Source of the DNA: Pseudomonadota bacterium
Lineage (GTDB): Bacteria; Pseudomonadota; Gammaproteobacteria; Xanthomonadales; Xanthomonadaceae
Reading direction: 5' to 3'
DNA length: 64,000 nt
Assembly (NCBI GenBank): GCA_021821195.1
Contig: JAKACT010000004.1
Span: forward strand, 1 to 64,000
The notes under the pieces were generated by a model. The model was not told where the DNA came from. It searched no databases and saw nothing but the letters and a program-made list of their open reading frames with translations. Made by a program: the position numbers and the translations under genes. Below, piece by piece: positions 25,171-34,113 of this stretch (position 1 is its first letter; every line of letters starts with the position of its first letter).

Positions 25171-25935
25171 TCAGGCGCGGAAACCATCCTTCCAGGCGCG
25201 CAGCGCGCCGAACACTTCGGCGTCGCTGTCCAGCGGTCGGCCAGCGTGGCGCTGCGCCGCCGCGCGCACGGCCGGTTCGGCGCAGCGCAGGAACGGGTTG
25301 CAGGCGCGCTCTTCCCCTAGCCGTGCCGGCAGGGTGGGCTGGCCCGCCGCGCGCAGGCGGCGGATTGCGTCCGCCCGCGCCCGCAGCGGCGGGTTGTCGG
25401 GATCCACGGCAAGTGCGAACGCCGCATTGGCCAGCGTGTATTCGTGCGCGCAGCAGATCCGGGTATCGTCCGGCAGCGCGGCGAGGCGCGCCAGCGAGGC
25501 GTGCATCTGCGCAGCCGTGCCCTCGAACATCCGCCCGCAGCCCAGGCTGAACAGCGTGTCGCCGCAGAACAGCAGGCCTTCGCCGGAGTAGGCCACGTGG
25601 CTGCGGGTGTGGCCGGGGACGGCCAGCACGCGGAAGCGCCACGGCCCGACGGCCACCTCTTCGCCATCCTCCACCCGCTGGCTGGCGGTGCCGATGCGCT
25701 CGTCGGCGGGCGCGAACACCGGCGTGCCCGGCCAGCGTGCCAGCAGCGCAGGCACGCCGCCGACATGGTCGCCGTGGTGGTGGGTCAGCAGGATCGCGTG
25801 CGGCGGCGGGCCGTCGCCCAGTGCGGCCAGCACCGGCGCCGCGTCGCCCGGATCGACCACCAGCGCGCGGCCGGCGGCGTCGCGCAGCAGCCAGATGTAG
25901 TTGTCGTCGAATGCCGGGAGCGACAGCAGGTGCAT
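25171..25935 (-). CDS. gloB: Hydroxyacylglutathione hydrolase (glyoxalase II)
   Basis: Second enzyme of methylglyoxal detoxification; it splits S-lactoylglutathione into lactate and glutathione. I use the ATG at 25935 ([17 protein letters not shown]), the normal GloB start; the longer track ORF runs into the divergent gene. The 254-aa sequence has the metal motif [31 protein letters not shown] and the C-terminal glutathione-binding region with CNPFLRC. It is divergent from the yafS-like gene with 46 bp between starts, as in the E. coli gloB-yafS-rnhA-dnaQ locus. Confidence 0.95.
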   Translation of the reverse strand: MHLLSLPAFDDNYIWLLRDAAGRALVVDPGDAAPVLAALGDGPPPHAILLTHHHGDHVGGVPALLARWPGTPVFAPADERIGTASQRVEDGEEVAVGPWRFRVLAVPGHTRSHVAYSGEGLLFCGDTLFSLGCGRMFEGTAAQMHASLARLAALPDDTRICCAHEYTLANAAFALAVDPDNPPLRARADAIRRLRAAGQPTLPARLGEERACNPFLRCAEPAVRAAAQRHAGRPLDSDAEVFGALRAWKDGFRA

Positions 25936-25981
25936 TTGTCCAGCCGTGACGTGGTGCGGGCTTTCCCGCAGAATCCCGATC

Positions 25982-26647
25982 ATGCCGCTGTCCTCGTTCC
26001 GCCCACAACCCGATCCCGCCGCCGCCGCCGTCTGGTTCGCGGGGGCGATGGGGCAGGTGCTTTTGGACAGCGAAGCCGACTGCGTGGGCGCTGCGCTGCG
26101 CCAGCGGCCGGCGCAGGCGGCGCTATGGCTTGGGCCTGCGGCCGCGTCGCTGCCGGATGGCAGCGAGGGTCCGCTGCCCGTGCGCCTGCACATGGGGGGC
26201 GCCGCCTTCCACGGCGACCTGCGCTGCGGCCTGCCGCTGCCGCTGGCCAGCGATTCCTGCGCGGTGGTCATCGTCCAGCATGGCGACGCCTCCGGCTGCG
26301 ACCAGGCGGAGTTGCTGGCCGAATGCGCGCGGGTGCTGCTGCCGGGTGGCTGGCTGTGGCTGCTGGCGCTGAATCCGCTCTCGCCCTACCGGCTGCGCTG
26401 GCGGGGGCAGGGGCTGCGTGCGCGCGAGCCGGTGACCTGGCGCAAGCGCCTGCGCGCGGCCGGGCTGGCGCCGGACTCGCTGACCCAGGGGATCGGCCCG
26501 GTTTGGGACATCGCCGCGGATGCGCGCCTGCAGGATGGCGTGGGCCTGCGCGCCGCGTTCCTGCTGCGTGCCGAGAAGCGCAGGCTGCCGATGACGCCGC
26601 TGCGCAAGCCGCGCCCGCTGGCGCTGCAGGCGGGGACGGCTGCGTGA
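25982..26647 (+). CDS. YafS-like class I SAM-dependent methyltransferase
   Basis: Putative methyltransferase of unknown substrate, 221 aa from the ATG at 25982 ([19 protein letters not shown]). The start chosen is the first ATG past the divergent gloB start. The glycine-rich SAM loop is poorly conserved. Recognisable parts are [16 protein letters not shown] (the strand with the acidic end), [21 protein letters not shown] (a typical post-motif II) and [14 protein letters not shown]. Position between gloB and rnhA is the same as E. coli yafS, which supports the assignment. Its stop overlaps the GTG start of rnhA (GTGA). Confidence 0.8.
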   Translation: MPLSSFRPQPDPAAAAVWFAGAMGQVLLDSEADCVGAALRQRPAQAALWLGPAAASLPDGSEGPLPVRLHMGGAAFHGDLRCGLPLPLASDSCAVVIVQHGDASGCDQAELLAECARVLLPGGWLWLLALNPLSPYRLRWRGQGLRAREPVTWRKRLRAAGLAPDSLTQGIGPVWDIAADARLQDGVGLRAAFLLRAEKRRLPMTPLRKPRPLALQAGTAA

Positions 26648-27102
26648 GTCCTGCACGCAAGCACGTGGACATCCATACCGACGGCGCCTGCCTGGGCAAT
26701 CCCGGGCCGGGCGGCTGGGCCGCGCTGCTGTGCTGGCGGGGCGTCGAGCGCGAGCTGTCGGGGGGCGAGCCGGCCACCACCAACAACCGGATGGAGCTGA
26801 TGGCGGCGATCGCCGCGCTGGAGACCCTGAAGGAGCCGTGCAACGTGGTGCTGACCACCGATTCGCAGTACGTCCGCCAGGGCATCACCGAATGGATGGC
26901 CGGTTGGATCCGGCGCGGCTGGAAAACCTCTGGCGGCGATGTGGTCAAGAACCGCGACCTGTGGGAACGCCTGCATGCGGCTGCCGGCCGGCATGTGGTC
27001 GACTGGCGCTGGGTCAAGGGGCACGCCGGGCATCCGGAGAACGAGCGCGTCGACCAGCTGGCACGTTTGCAGGCGCTCAAGCACAAGGAGTACACGGGCT
27101 GA
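26644..27102 (+). CDS. rnhA: Ribonuclease HI
   Basis: Cleaves RNA in RNA-DNA hybrids during replication and R-loop removal. I chose the GTG at 26644, which overlaps the previous stop and gives 152 aa, the family length; the track frame runs far upstream. All four carboxylates are present: Asp in [15 protein letters not shown], Glu in NNRMELMAA, Asp in TTDSQYV and Asp in NERVDQLA. The histidine of [10 protein letters not shown] is also present. Its TGA overlaps the dnaQ ATG by one base (TGATG). Confidence 0.96.
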   Translation: MSPARKHVDIHTDGACLGNPGPGGWAALLCWRGVERELSGGEPATTNNRMELMAAIAALETLKEPCNVVLTTDSQYVRQGITEWMAGWIRRGWKTSGGDVVKNRDLWERLHAAAGRHVVDWRWVKGHAGHPENERVDQLARLQALKHKEYTG

Positions 27103-27827
27103 TGCGGCAGGTCATCCTCGATACCGAAACCACCGGCCTGGAATGGCAGAAGGGCAACCGGGTGGTTGAAATCGGCTGCGTGGAAATGTTGGAGCGGCGG
27201 CCGACCGGGCGCACCTTCCACCGCTACCTGAAGCCGGACCGCGAGTTCGAGCCCGGCGCGCAGGAAGTCACCGGACTGACCCTGGAGTTCCTTGCCGACA
27301 AGCCTCGCTTCGCCGAGGTCGCTGGTGAGTTCCTGGGCTTCATCGATGGCGCCGAGCTGATCATCCACAACGCCGCCTTCGACCTCGGCTTCCTCAATGC
27401 CGAGCTGGCGCGCCTGGACGGGCTGGGGCGCATCCAGGACCGCTGCACGGTGGAGGACACGCTGCTGATGGCGCGGCAGCGCTATCCCGGCCAGCGCAAC
27501 TCGCTGGACGCGCTGTGCAAGCGGCTGGGCGTGGACAACTCGCAGCGCCAGCTGCACGGCGCGCTGCTCGACGCCCAGATCCTGATGGATGTGTACCTGG
27601 CGCTGACCTCGGGCCAGGGCGAGATCGGGTTCGACAGCGAGGCGCCGCCGCAGGCAGCGGCCGAGGTCGCCTTCGTGGCGGCGGGCGAAGCTGCGCCGCG
27701 CCCGCGGGTACGCGTCTCCGCCGAGGAGGCCGAGGCCCACGTCGCCCGGCTGGCGGGCCTGGCCAAGAAGGCCGGGCAGGCCGTATGGCTGGTGCTGGAG
27801 GCGGAGCACGAAGCGGGCCTGGCCTAA
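27102..27827 (+). CDS. dnaQ: DNA polymerase III epsilon subunit (proofreading exonuclease)
   Basis: 3'-5' exonuclease of the replicative polymerase core. The 241-aa protein begins [15 protein letters not shown] (Exo I acidic pair). It has HNAAFDLGFLNAEL (Exo II), QLHGALLDAQIL (Exo III-epsilon with the catalytic His and Asp) and a flexible Ala/Glu-rich C-terminal part that binds the alpha subunit. It starts on the last base of the rnhA stop, so the two are co-translated here, whereas in E. coli they are divergent. Confidence 0.96.
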   Translation: MRQVILDTETTGLEWQKGNRVVEIGCVEMLERRPTGRTFHRYLKPDREFEPGAQEVTGLTLEFLADKPRFAEVAGEFLGFIDGAELIIHNAAFDLGFLNAELARLDGLGRIQDRCTVEDTLLMARQRYPGQRNSLDALCKRLGVDNSQRQLHGALLDAQILMDVYLALTSGQGEIGFDSEAPPQAAAEVAFVAAGEAAPRPRVRVSAEEAEAHVARLAGLAKKAGQAVWLVLEAEHEAGLA

Positions 27828-27879
27828 GTCCGGCAGGGCGCGGGCAGTGCCCGCCGCTGCGTGTTGCGCGGGGCGTGGC

Positions 27880-28584
27880 TCAGTGCCGGCGAACCAGCAC
27901 CACCGTCACGTTGTCCGAACCGCCCCCGTCCAGCGCCGCCGCGACCAACCCATCGACGCATTCCTGCGCGCTGCATTCACGGTGCGCCAGCACCTGCGCG
28001 ATATGGCGGTCGTCGACCTCTTCGGTCAGGCCGTCGCTGCACAACAGCAGCTGCATGCCCGGGCGCAGCTCGCCGGCCAGCGTTTCCACGTTGAGCTGTT
28101 CCGGCGAGGTCACGCCCAGCGCCTGGGTCACCACGTTGCGATGCGGATGGCTGCGGGCCTGGTCGGCGCTGATGGCGCCCTGGGCGATCAGCTCCTGCAC
28201 GTAGCTGTGGTCATGGGAGATCTGGGTCAGGGCGCTGTCGCGCCAGAGGTAGACCCGGCTGTCGCCGACCCAAGCCACTTCGAAGCGGTTGCCGTTGACG
28301 CGGGCCGCCACCACGGTGGTGCCCATCGGCAGGCTGTCGCCGCGGCGGCGGGAGCAGCGGATGATTTCCTCGTCGGCGATGCGGATGGCTTCGGCCAGGG
28401 TGCTGCCGGCGCGCACCTGGCGGACGATGGTTTCCCGCGCCAGCGCGCTGGCGACCTCACCGTACTCGTGGCCACCCATGCCGTCGGCCACCAGCCACAG
28501 GCCCAGGTCGCTGTCGCCGTAATAGGTGTCTTCGTTCAGCTCGCGCCGCAGGCCGACATGGGTCAGATGTCCGAATTCGATCAT
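27880..28584 (-). CDS. PP2C-family serine/threonine phosphatase
   Basis: Metal-dependent protein phosphatase of the bacterial Stp/PrpC type. I use the ATG at 28584 (MIEFGHLTHVGLRRELNEDT), giving 234 aa; the track ORF is over 160 codons longer through non-coding sequence. Metal-binding motifs are RELNEDTYY, LVADGMGGHEYGE, LLLCSDGLTEEV and GGGSDNVTVVLV, and GDSRVYLWR is also present. No partner kinase gene is next to it, so the substrate is unknown. It converges on dnaQ with a 52-bp gap. Confidence 0.92.
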   Translation of the reverse strand: MIEFGHLTHVGLRRELNEDTYYGDSDLGLWLVADGMGGHEYGEVASALARETIVRQVRAGSTLAEAIRIADEEIIRCSRRRGDSLPMGTTVVAARVNGNRFEVAWVGDSRVYLWRDSALTQISHDHSYVQELIAQGAISADQARSHPHRNVVTQALGVTSPEQLNVETLAGELRPGMQLLLCSDGLTEEVDDRHIAQVLAHRECSAQECVDGLVAAALDGGGSDNVTVVLVRRH

Positions 28585-29074
28585 GCGCGCGGCATTTGTC
28601 CGGGAGTCATGGAAAGTAACGGAATCATGCGCAGGAACCGGACGTGACCGCAATGCAGGTTTGCGTTGCTGTTTAACGATGGTCGCGGAGATCGTGGGTG
28701 GGTGCCTGTGCCGGAAGTCTGCGCAGGGGCAGGGGAATTGATTTGAACCCTCCCTGGTCCTTGCCCGGGGCAGCTGCGCCTGCCCCGATCGGCTTTCTTG
28801 CCAATCGGTCGAAACCACTGGGGTATCCCGTTTGTCGCATGCCCCCCAGGCATGGAGACGCCGCTGCGCCGGCGCGTGCCCTGTTGATGAAGGCGCTGGC
28901 GCTGGCGGACCGGTAGGCGGCGCGCGGCAGGGCATGCCGATGGCTTCGTTGCAGGGGCTGGCATTCGTGGCATTCGCCTTCGTTGGATGGGCCGTGGCGG
29001 GACCCTGGTGCTTGCGGTGGCCGGCCCGCCGCTGTATGCCTACCTGCTTACTTCCAATAAAACGGCTGGCATCC
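28585..29074. other. 490-bp intergenic region between the PP2C gene and the flavoenzyme gene
   Basis: No convincing gene. The ORFs here are low-complexity extensions of the neighbours. A hairpin (CGGGGCAG CTGCGC CTGCCCCG, about 28775-28796) and the imperfect pair CCGAT/ATCGG right after it are visible. The divergent promoters of both genes must lie here, but I see no clear -35/-10 pair. Confidence 0.6.
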
Positions 29075-31159
29075 ATGCGTGACCCGCGCTACGACATCCT
29101 GTTCGAACCGGTCCGGATCGGCCCGGTGGTGGCGAAGAACCGCTTCTTCCAGGTGCCGCATTGCAACGGCATGGGCCACCAGATGCCGCTGGCGCACGCC
29201 GCCATGCGCGAAGTGAAGGCCGAGGGCGGCTGGGCGGTGATTTCCACCGAGGAGTGCGAAATCCACCCCAGCTCCGACGTCACGCCCTACGTAGAGGCAC
29301 GGCTGTGGGACGACCGCGACATTCCGGCGCTGTCGCTGATGGCCGACAAGGTGCACGCCCATGGGGCGCTGGCGGCCGTCGAGCTCAGCCACAACGGCCC
29401 CACTGCGTCGAACCTGTACTCGCGCGAGGTGCTACTTGCGCCTTCGCACCAGCCCTCGAAGTACGGCTACCCGGCGCAGGCGCGGGCCATGGACAAGGCC
29501 GACATCCGCGCCTACCGGCGGTGGCACCGCGACGCCGCCGTGCGCGGCATGCGCGCCGGCATGGACATCGTCTACGTCTATGCCGCGCACGACCTCTCGC
29601 TGGCCATGCACTTCCTGCAGCGCCGCCGCAACCAGCGCACGGACGAATACGGCGGGTCGCTGGAGAACCGCGTGCGGCTGCTGCGCGAGGTGCTGGAGGA
29701 CACCAAGGAGGCGGTGGGCCACCGCTGCGGCGTGGCCCTGCGCTTCGCGACCGACGAATTCCTGGGGCCCGGCGGCGTGGAGCTGGCGGAGGCGCGCGAC
29801 GTCGTGGCCATGCTGGCCGAGCTACCCGACCTCTGGGACGTGAACGTGGCGGCCTGGTACAACGACTCGGTGCCCTCGCGGTTCGCCCCCGAGGGTGCGC
29901 AGGAGCCCTTCATCGACTTCGTGAAGAAGACCACCACCAAGCCGGTGGTGGGCGTTGGCCGCTTCACCTCGCCCGACACCATGGTTAGCCAGCTGCGCCG
30001 CGGGGTGCTGGATTTCATCGGCGCCGCGCGCCCGTCCATCGCCGATCCCTTCCTGCCCAGCAAGATCGAGCAGGGTCGGCTCGACGATATCCGCGAATGC
30101 ATCGGCTGCAACATCTGTGTCTCCGGCGACAACACCATCACCCCCCTCCGCTGCACGCAGAACCCGAGCATGGGGGAGGAGTGGCGGAAGGGCTGGCACC
30201 CCGAACGCATCGCGCCGAAGTCCTCCGACGCGCGCGTGCTGGTGGTCGGCGGCGGTCCGGCCGGCCTGGAGGCCGCGCGGGCGCTGGGCCAGCGCGGCCA
30301 CGAGGTGGCGCTGGCGGAGGCCTCGAAGGAGCTCGGTGGCCGCGTCAGCCGCGAGGCGCGCCTGCCCGGGCTGTCCGAATGGGGGCGCGTGCGTGACTGG
30401 CGCGTCGGGCAGATCCGCAAGCTGCCGAACGTGGAGACCTACCTCGATTCGACGATGTCGGCGCAGGACGTGCTCGACTTTGGCGCGCAACACGTGGTGC
30501 TCGCCACCGGCTGCCATTGGCGCCGCGATGGCTTCGGCCGCAGCAATGGCCTGGGCATTCCCGGCCTGGCGGAACATCCGGCGGTGTTCACGCCCGACGA
30601 CCTGATGGACGGCCGCATGCCCAGCGGCACCGTGGCCGTGTTCGACGACGACTATTTCTACTACGCCGCCGTGGCCGCCGAGGCGCTGGTGAAGGCGGGC
30701 TGCCGCGTGGTGTTCATCACCCCGGACGACACGCCGGCCTCGTGGGGTGCCTACACGCTCGAATACCGCCACGTGCGCAAGCGGCTCGCGGCGCTGGGGG
30801 TGGAGGTCCGCGTGTCCGCCAACATCACCGGCTTCGCCGGGCGCACGTTGGCGCTGGAGGATGTCTGGTCGGACGCCCCTTCCACGCTGGAGGTCGATGC
30901 GCTGGTCACCGTGACTGCGCGCCTGCCCAACGACGCGCTGTACCACGCGCTGAAGGCCCGCGAAGCCGAGTGGGCCGATGCCGGCATCGAGACCGTGGAC
31001 TGCATCGGCGACGCGCTGGCGCCGGGCTTGATCGCCCACGCGGTGTACGCCGGCCATCGCTACGCACAGGAACTGGGGCAACCCAAGACGGACGAGGTGC
31101 CGTTCAAGCGGCACTTCCACACCGCCAGCGAGGAGGACCTGCGCCGCGGCGAGGCCTAG
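29075..31159 (+). CDS. Trimethylamine/histamine dehydrogenase-family iron-sulfur flavoprotein
   Basis: 694-aa oxidoreductase of the TMADH group. An old-yellow-enzyme barrel with FMN is joined to a 4Fe-4S cluster and a FAD/ADP-binding half. I use the ATG at 29075 (MRDPRYDILFEPV). Residues align one-to-one with TMADH at the start: Cys30 in VPHCNG (site of covalent FMN), Tyr169 and His172 in YVYAAH. The cluster ligands are CIGCNIC plus a fourth Cys at 360. The ADP-binding motif VVGGGPAGLEAA begins the second half. TMADH's cation-binding Tyr60 and Trp355 are Glu60 and Asp352 here, while the third, Trp261, is kept. It probably demethylates or deaminates an amine other than trimethylamine. It is alone between the PP2C gene and a tRNA-Ser, so possibly acquired. 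Confidence 0.85.
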   Translation: MRDPRYDILFEPVRIGPVVAKNRFFQVPHCNGMGHQMPLAHAAMREVKAEGGWAVISTEECEIHPSSDVTPYVEARLWDDRDIPALSLMADKVHAHGALAAVELSHNGPTASNLYSREVLLAPSHQPSKYGYPAQARAMDKADIRAYRRWHRDAAVRGMRAGMDIVYVYAAHDLSLAMHFLQRRRNQRTDEYGGSLENRVRLLREVLEDTKEAVGHRCGVALRFATDEFLGPGGVELAEARDVVAMLAELPDLWDVNVAAWYNDSVPSRFAPEGAQEPFIDFVKKTTTKPVVGVGRFTSPDTMVSQLRRGVLDFIGAARPSIADPFLPSKIEQGRLDDIRECIGCNICVSGDNTITPLRCTQNPSMGEEWRKGWHPERIAPKSSDARVLVVGGGPAGLEAARALGQRGHEVALAEASKELGGRVSREARLPGLSEWGRVRDWRVGQIRKLPNVETYLDSTMSAQDVLDFGAQHVVLATGCHWRRDGFGRSNGLGIPGLAEHPAVFTPDDLMDGRMPSGTVAVFDDDYFYYAAVAAEALVKAGCRVVFITPDDTPASWGAYTLEYRHVRKRLAALGVEVRVSANITGFAGRTLALEDVWSDAPSTLEVDALVTVTARLPNDALYHALKAREAEWADAGIETVDCIGDALAPGLIAHAVYAGHRYAQELGQPKTDEVPFKRHFHTASEEDLRRGEA

Positions 31160-31190
31160 GCCCGGGCCCCGGGGCGGCCGAGGGCGACCG

Positions 31191-31232
31191 GAAAAAGAAA
31201 AAAGCCCTTGATCATCAAGGGCTTTTTCTTTC
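31191..31232. terminator. Bidirectional terminator after the flavoenzyme gene
   Basis: AAAGCCCTTGAT and its complement form a 12-bp stem around a single C. It is flanked by A-rich and T-rich tracts, so it works for the flavoenzyme gene and for tRNA-Ser on the other strand. Confidence 0.93.
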
Positions 31233-31236
31233 GATC

Positions 31237-31327
<91 letters not shown>

Positions 31328-31410
31328 GGAAGCGGGCCACGCATGATACGGGCCGCGTGGCCCGGCGGCAAGGCGGGTACACTGGCCGCCCCTCCGGAGG
31401 CTGCGTCCCG

Positions 31411-31818
31411 ATGTCCGAAATCTTGGTGCCCGTGTCGTTTGGCGAGCTGCTGGACAAGATCGCCATCCTGCAGATCAAGTCCGAGCGCATGACCGACCCG
31501 GCCAAGCTGGCCAACGTCCGCGCCGAGCTGTCCGCGCTGGAGAAGACCTGGATGGCCCACCCCGCCGCCGGCCAGGACATCGTCAAGCTGCGCGCCGAGC
31601 TGAAGGCGGTCAACGAGCGCCTGTGGGTGATCGAGGACGACATCCGCCTGAAGGAAAAGGCGCAGGCGTTCGATGACGCGTTCATCCAGCTGGCGCGCTC
31701 GGTCTACTTCCAGAACGACATCCGCGCGCGGGTGAAGAAGGACATCAACCTGGCGCTGGGCTCGGCCTACGTCGAGGAAAAGTCATATCAGGACTACGGC
31801 AGCGGGCAGGGCGCCTGA
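31411..31818 (+). CDS. DUF6165 family protein
   Basis: 135-aa conserved protein of unknown function, from the ATG at 31411 (MSEILVPVSFGELLDKIAIL); a GGAGG-like site lies 14 bp upstream. It is mainly alpha-helical and charged, with heptad-like stretches (ERMTDPAKLANVRAELSALEK, KLRAELKAVNERLWVIEDDI) suggesting a helical hairpin. No signal peptide or membrane segment. Homologues are often found beside LPS core genes, and here it neighbours a family 9 glycosyltransferase and kdkA, so a role in envelope sugar assembly is possible. Confidence 0.82.
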   Translation: MSEILVPVSFGELLDKIAILQIKSERMTDPAKLANVRAELSALEKTWMAHPAAGQDIVKLRAELKAVNERLWVIEDDIRLKEKAQAFDDAFIQLARSVYFQNDIRARVKKDINLALGSAYVEEKSYQDYGSGQGA

Positions 31819-31821
31819 GCC

Positions 31822-32874
31822 TCACCCGAGGTTGGCGCGGAAGCGCTCGAACGCCGCCACGGCGTCCTCGACGCGGATCAGGTCCATCACGCCCTCGGCT
31901 TCGATCTTCGTGCCCCACTTGAGGTCCGACGCCGGCTTGCCGCGGTATTTCCGCGCGGCATCGTCGTAGCGGTCCACGCACCAGCGCCGGTCCGAATACG
32001 GGCCGCTGCGGTGCGGATTGGTGGCGGCGTGCAGGCCCAGCACCGCGGTGCCCATCGCGTTGGCGATGTGCATCGGGCCGGAGTCCGGCGTGATCAGTAG
32101 GTCGGCACGGGCCAGCAGGGCCGGGAGCTGCTTGAGGGTGTCCTTGCCGATCAGGTCCAGCACGCCGTCGCGCGCGGTCATCGCGCCCAGGATCGCGTCG
32201 CCGGTGCTGCGTTCCAGTTCACTGCGCCCGCCGCACAGCACGATCCGCCAGCCCTGCGCGGCGGCGTGGTCGGCCAGCGCGGCGTAACGCTCCGCACGCC
32301 AGTTGCGCAGGGCATGGCTGGAGCAGGGTGAGATCATCAGCGTGCGGCGGCCGTCGTCGGCCCACTGCGCGCGCGCCCAGGCGTGGGCGTCGTCCGGCAC
32401 CGGCAGGTTCCAGCTCACGCCCTCGCGCACCAGTCCCAGCGGCTCGCAGAAGCTGCCGATGGCGTCCAGCACGTGGATGTCGCCGTGGTCGGGGATGCGT
32501 TCGTTGATGAAGAGGCCGTGGCCTTCCTTGCTGCGCGATCTGTCGTAGCCGACCCGCCGCCGCGCCGGCACGAAGGCCGACAGCAGGTTGGCGCGCGCCG
32601 ACACCTGCAGCTGCAGCAGCGCATCGAAGCGCTGGCCCAGTTCGCGGCGCAGGGCGCGCATCCCGGCCATCCCGGTCTTCTTGTCGTATTCCACGAAGCG
32701 CACGCCGGGCAGGCCGTCCAGCAGCCGGCGCTCGCCGCGGCCGATGACCCAGGCCAGCTCGACGCCCGGCAGCCCCGCTTGCAGCGTGTGCACCAGTGGC
32801 AGCACGTGGGTGACGTCGCCCAGCGCGGACAGCCGCAGCAGGCAGATTGAACGCGGGGCATGGGCTTTTTGCAC
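31822..32874 (-). CDS. Glycosyltransferase family 9 (LPS heptosyltransferase-like)
   Basis: 350-aa GT-B enzyme of the heptosyltransferase family, expected on the cytoplasmic face in LPS core synthesis. I chose the GTG at 32874, just before the conserved opening [19 protein letters not shown]; the track ORF adds over 200 unrelated codons antisense to kdkA. Further family motifs are [25 protein letters not shown] in the donor site and [20 protein letters not shown] near the C-terminus. It is divergent from kdkA with 21 bp between starts and converges on DUF6165. Which sugar it transfers cannot be told from sequence. Confidence 0.87.
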   Translation of the reverse strand: MQKAHAPRSICLLRLSALGDVTHVLPLVHTLQAGLPGVELAWVIGRGERRLLDGLPGVRFVEYDKKTGMAGMRALRRELGQRFDALLQLQVSARANLLSAFVPARRRVGYDRSRSKEGHGLFINERIPDHGDIHVLDAIGSFCEPLGLVREGVSWNLPVPDDAHAWARAQWADDGRRTLMISPCSSHALRNWRAERYAALADHAAAQGWRIVLCGGRSELERSTGDAILGAMTARDGVLDLIGKDTLKQLPALLARADLLITPDSGPMHIANAMGTAVLGLHAATNPHRSGPYSDRRWCVDRYDDAARKYRGKPASDLKWGTKIEAEGVMDLIRVEDAVAAFERFRANLG

Positions 32875-32895
32875 GCGATTGCTACACTCGAGGAG

Positions 32896-33639
32896 ATGAC
32901 GGGTTTCGACGCCAACGAACATTTGACGCCGTTCCGCGATGCGCGCGGCTACGGCGCGATTCTGTTCGACCGCACGCAGTTGCGGCAACCCGAACCCGGC
33001 TGGTTCGATCCCGGGCACTGGGGCATGGCCGCGCAGCAGGTGGCTGAAGGTGGTCGCGGCGGCGCATGGTTCATCGATTTCGGTCAGGGCGATGCGCTGC
33101 TGCGCCACTACCTGCGTGGCGGCCTGGTCGCTCGCTTCAACCGCGACCGCCATCTGTGGCGCGGGATCCAGCGGGTGCGCAGCTTCGCCGAGTTCCGCCT
33201 GCTGCGCACCCTGCGGGCGAAGAAGCTGCCGGTGCCGCTGCCGTTCGCCGCCTGGTACCACCGTGATGGGCTGCATTACCGCGCGGCGATCCTGATGCAG
33301 CGCTTGCAGGACGTGCGGCCGCTGGCGGCGCTGGCGGCCGAGGGCACCGCGCCTTGGGAGGCCACCGGCCAACTGATCGCGCGCTTCCATCGCGTCGGGC
33401 TCGATCATGCCGACCTGAACGCGCACAACATCTTGTTCGACGGGCAAGGGCGCGGCTGGTTCATCGACCTTGACCAGTCGCGGCTGCATATCCCCGCCAC
33501 GGCTTGGCGAGAGGCCAACCTCGCGCGCCTGCAGCGGTCGCTGCGCAAGCTACGGGGTTCGCGCAGCGTAGGCGAGGTGGATGCCGATTTCGCCCGCCTG
33601 CGTGCGGCCTACGCAGTGGCATGGGATCGCGGCTACTGA
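32896..33639 (+). CDS. kdkA: 3-deoxy-D-manno-octulosonic acid (Kdo) kinase
   Basis: Phosphorylates the 4-OH of Kdo in lipid A-Kdo, a modification found in LPS with a single Kdo such as in Haemophilus and xanthomonads. The 247-aa protein has a small-molecule-kinase fold. [10 protein letters not shown] resembles the nucleotide loop, the catalytic loop is [13 protein letters not shown] and the metal site is FIDLDQSRL. The ATG at 32896 directly follows AGGAG, too close for a normal ribosome site. An extended -10 (TGCTACACT) ends 7 bp upstream, so the mRNA may be leaderless. Confidence 0.9.
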   Translation: MTGFDANEHLTPFRDARGYGAILFDRTQLRQPEPGWFDPGHWGMAAQQVAEGGRGGAWFIDFGQGDALLRHYLRGGLVARFNRDRHLWRGIQRVRSFAEFRLLRTLRAKKLPVPLPFAAWYHRDGLHYRAAILMQRLQDVRPLAALAAEGTAPWEATGQLIARFHRVGLDHADLNAHNILFDGQGRGWFIDLDQSRLHIPATAWREANLARLQRSLRKLRGSRSVGEVDADFARLRAAYAVAWDRGY

Positions 33640-33730
33640 GGTCGGAGGAAATCGGCGGAGCGCTCTTCAGCCACCTTGGGTCAAGGGGGCGGCGCGCAGC
33701 GCCGGGGGATGTGGAGGCAACGAGCCGGGG

Positions 33731-33780
33731 CCCACGATTTTGCGCAGCAAAACCGTGGGTTTTCGGGCGAAGCCCGAAAA
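33731..33780 (-). terminator. Double hairpin downstream of the 4.5S RNA
   Basis: Reading from the RNA gene, TTTTCGGGC GAA-loop GCCCGAAAA (33760-33780) comes first. A longer imperfect stem, CCCACG.TTTTGC / GCAAAA.CGTGGG (33731-33759), follows. Either can terminate the 4.5S transcript; the second also faces kdkA. Confidence 0.75.
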
Positions 33781-33783
33781 GGC

Positions 33784-33891
33784 GGTGGCCCCGCCGGCTG
33801 GCCTCGGCGCCCGCGTCAGTCGATACCGTTGCTGCCTTCCGGCCCTGGCGGGGTTTTCGACCTAGCGTCGCGAGGGGCCGACGGGGCCACC
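33784..33891 (-). ncRNA. ffs: Signal recognition particle 4.5S RNA
   Basis: Small bacterial SRP RNA, partner of Ffh in targeting proteins to SecYEG. On the minus strand the 108-nt segment starts GGTGGCCCCG and ends CGGGGCCACC, giving a long terminal helix. Its apex contains the conserved domain IV sequence CAGGGCCGGAAGGCAGCAA with the GGAA tetraloop and symmetric internal loop. Placement next to dnaX with a tRNA-Ser is common in gammaproteobacteria. Confidence 0.95.
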
Positions 33892-33927
33892 ATAGACGTG
33901 GGCCGCGCAGCGCGCGGCCCTGGAACC

Positions 33928-34020
33928 TGGCGGAGAGAGGGGGATTCGAACCCCCGAAGCGCGGTTTAGACGCTTACACACTTTCCAGGCGTGCTCCTTC
34001 AACCACTCGGACACCTCTCC
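33928..34020 (-). tRNA. tRNA-Ser(GGA)
   Basis: 93-nt class II tRNA with CCA. Acceptor GGAGAGG/CTCTCC region, anticodon loop CTGGAAA (GGA), long variable arm. Confidence 0.97.
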
Positions 34021-34113
34021 GGGATCGCGCATTCTAGCGGTGGCCCGGCGGTTCCACAACAGAACCGCGCGGGCGGGCGCCGGGCGGCCGGTGGCCCATG
34101 CCACAATGGCGGC

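Noticed and set aside
22313-26008. 1231-aa minus-strand ORF
   Set aside because: It runs antisense through ppiD and out of frame through fabI and gloB. No domain is visible and the composition is that of a shadow frame.
26268-27809. 513-aa minus-strand ORF
   Set aside because: Antisense to the methyltransferase, rnhA and dnaQ, which have complete active-site motifs.
28832-29074. Upstream extension of the flavoenzyme ORF by 81 codons
   Set aside because: The family starts at RDPRYDILFEP. The extension is low-complexity and has no homology pattern or ribosome site.
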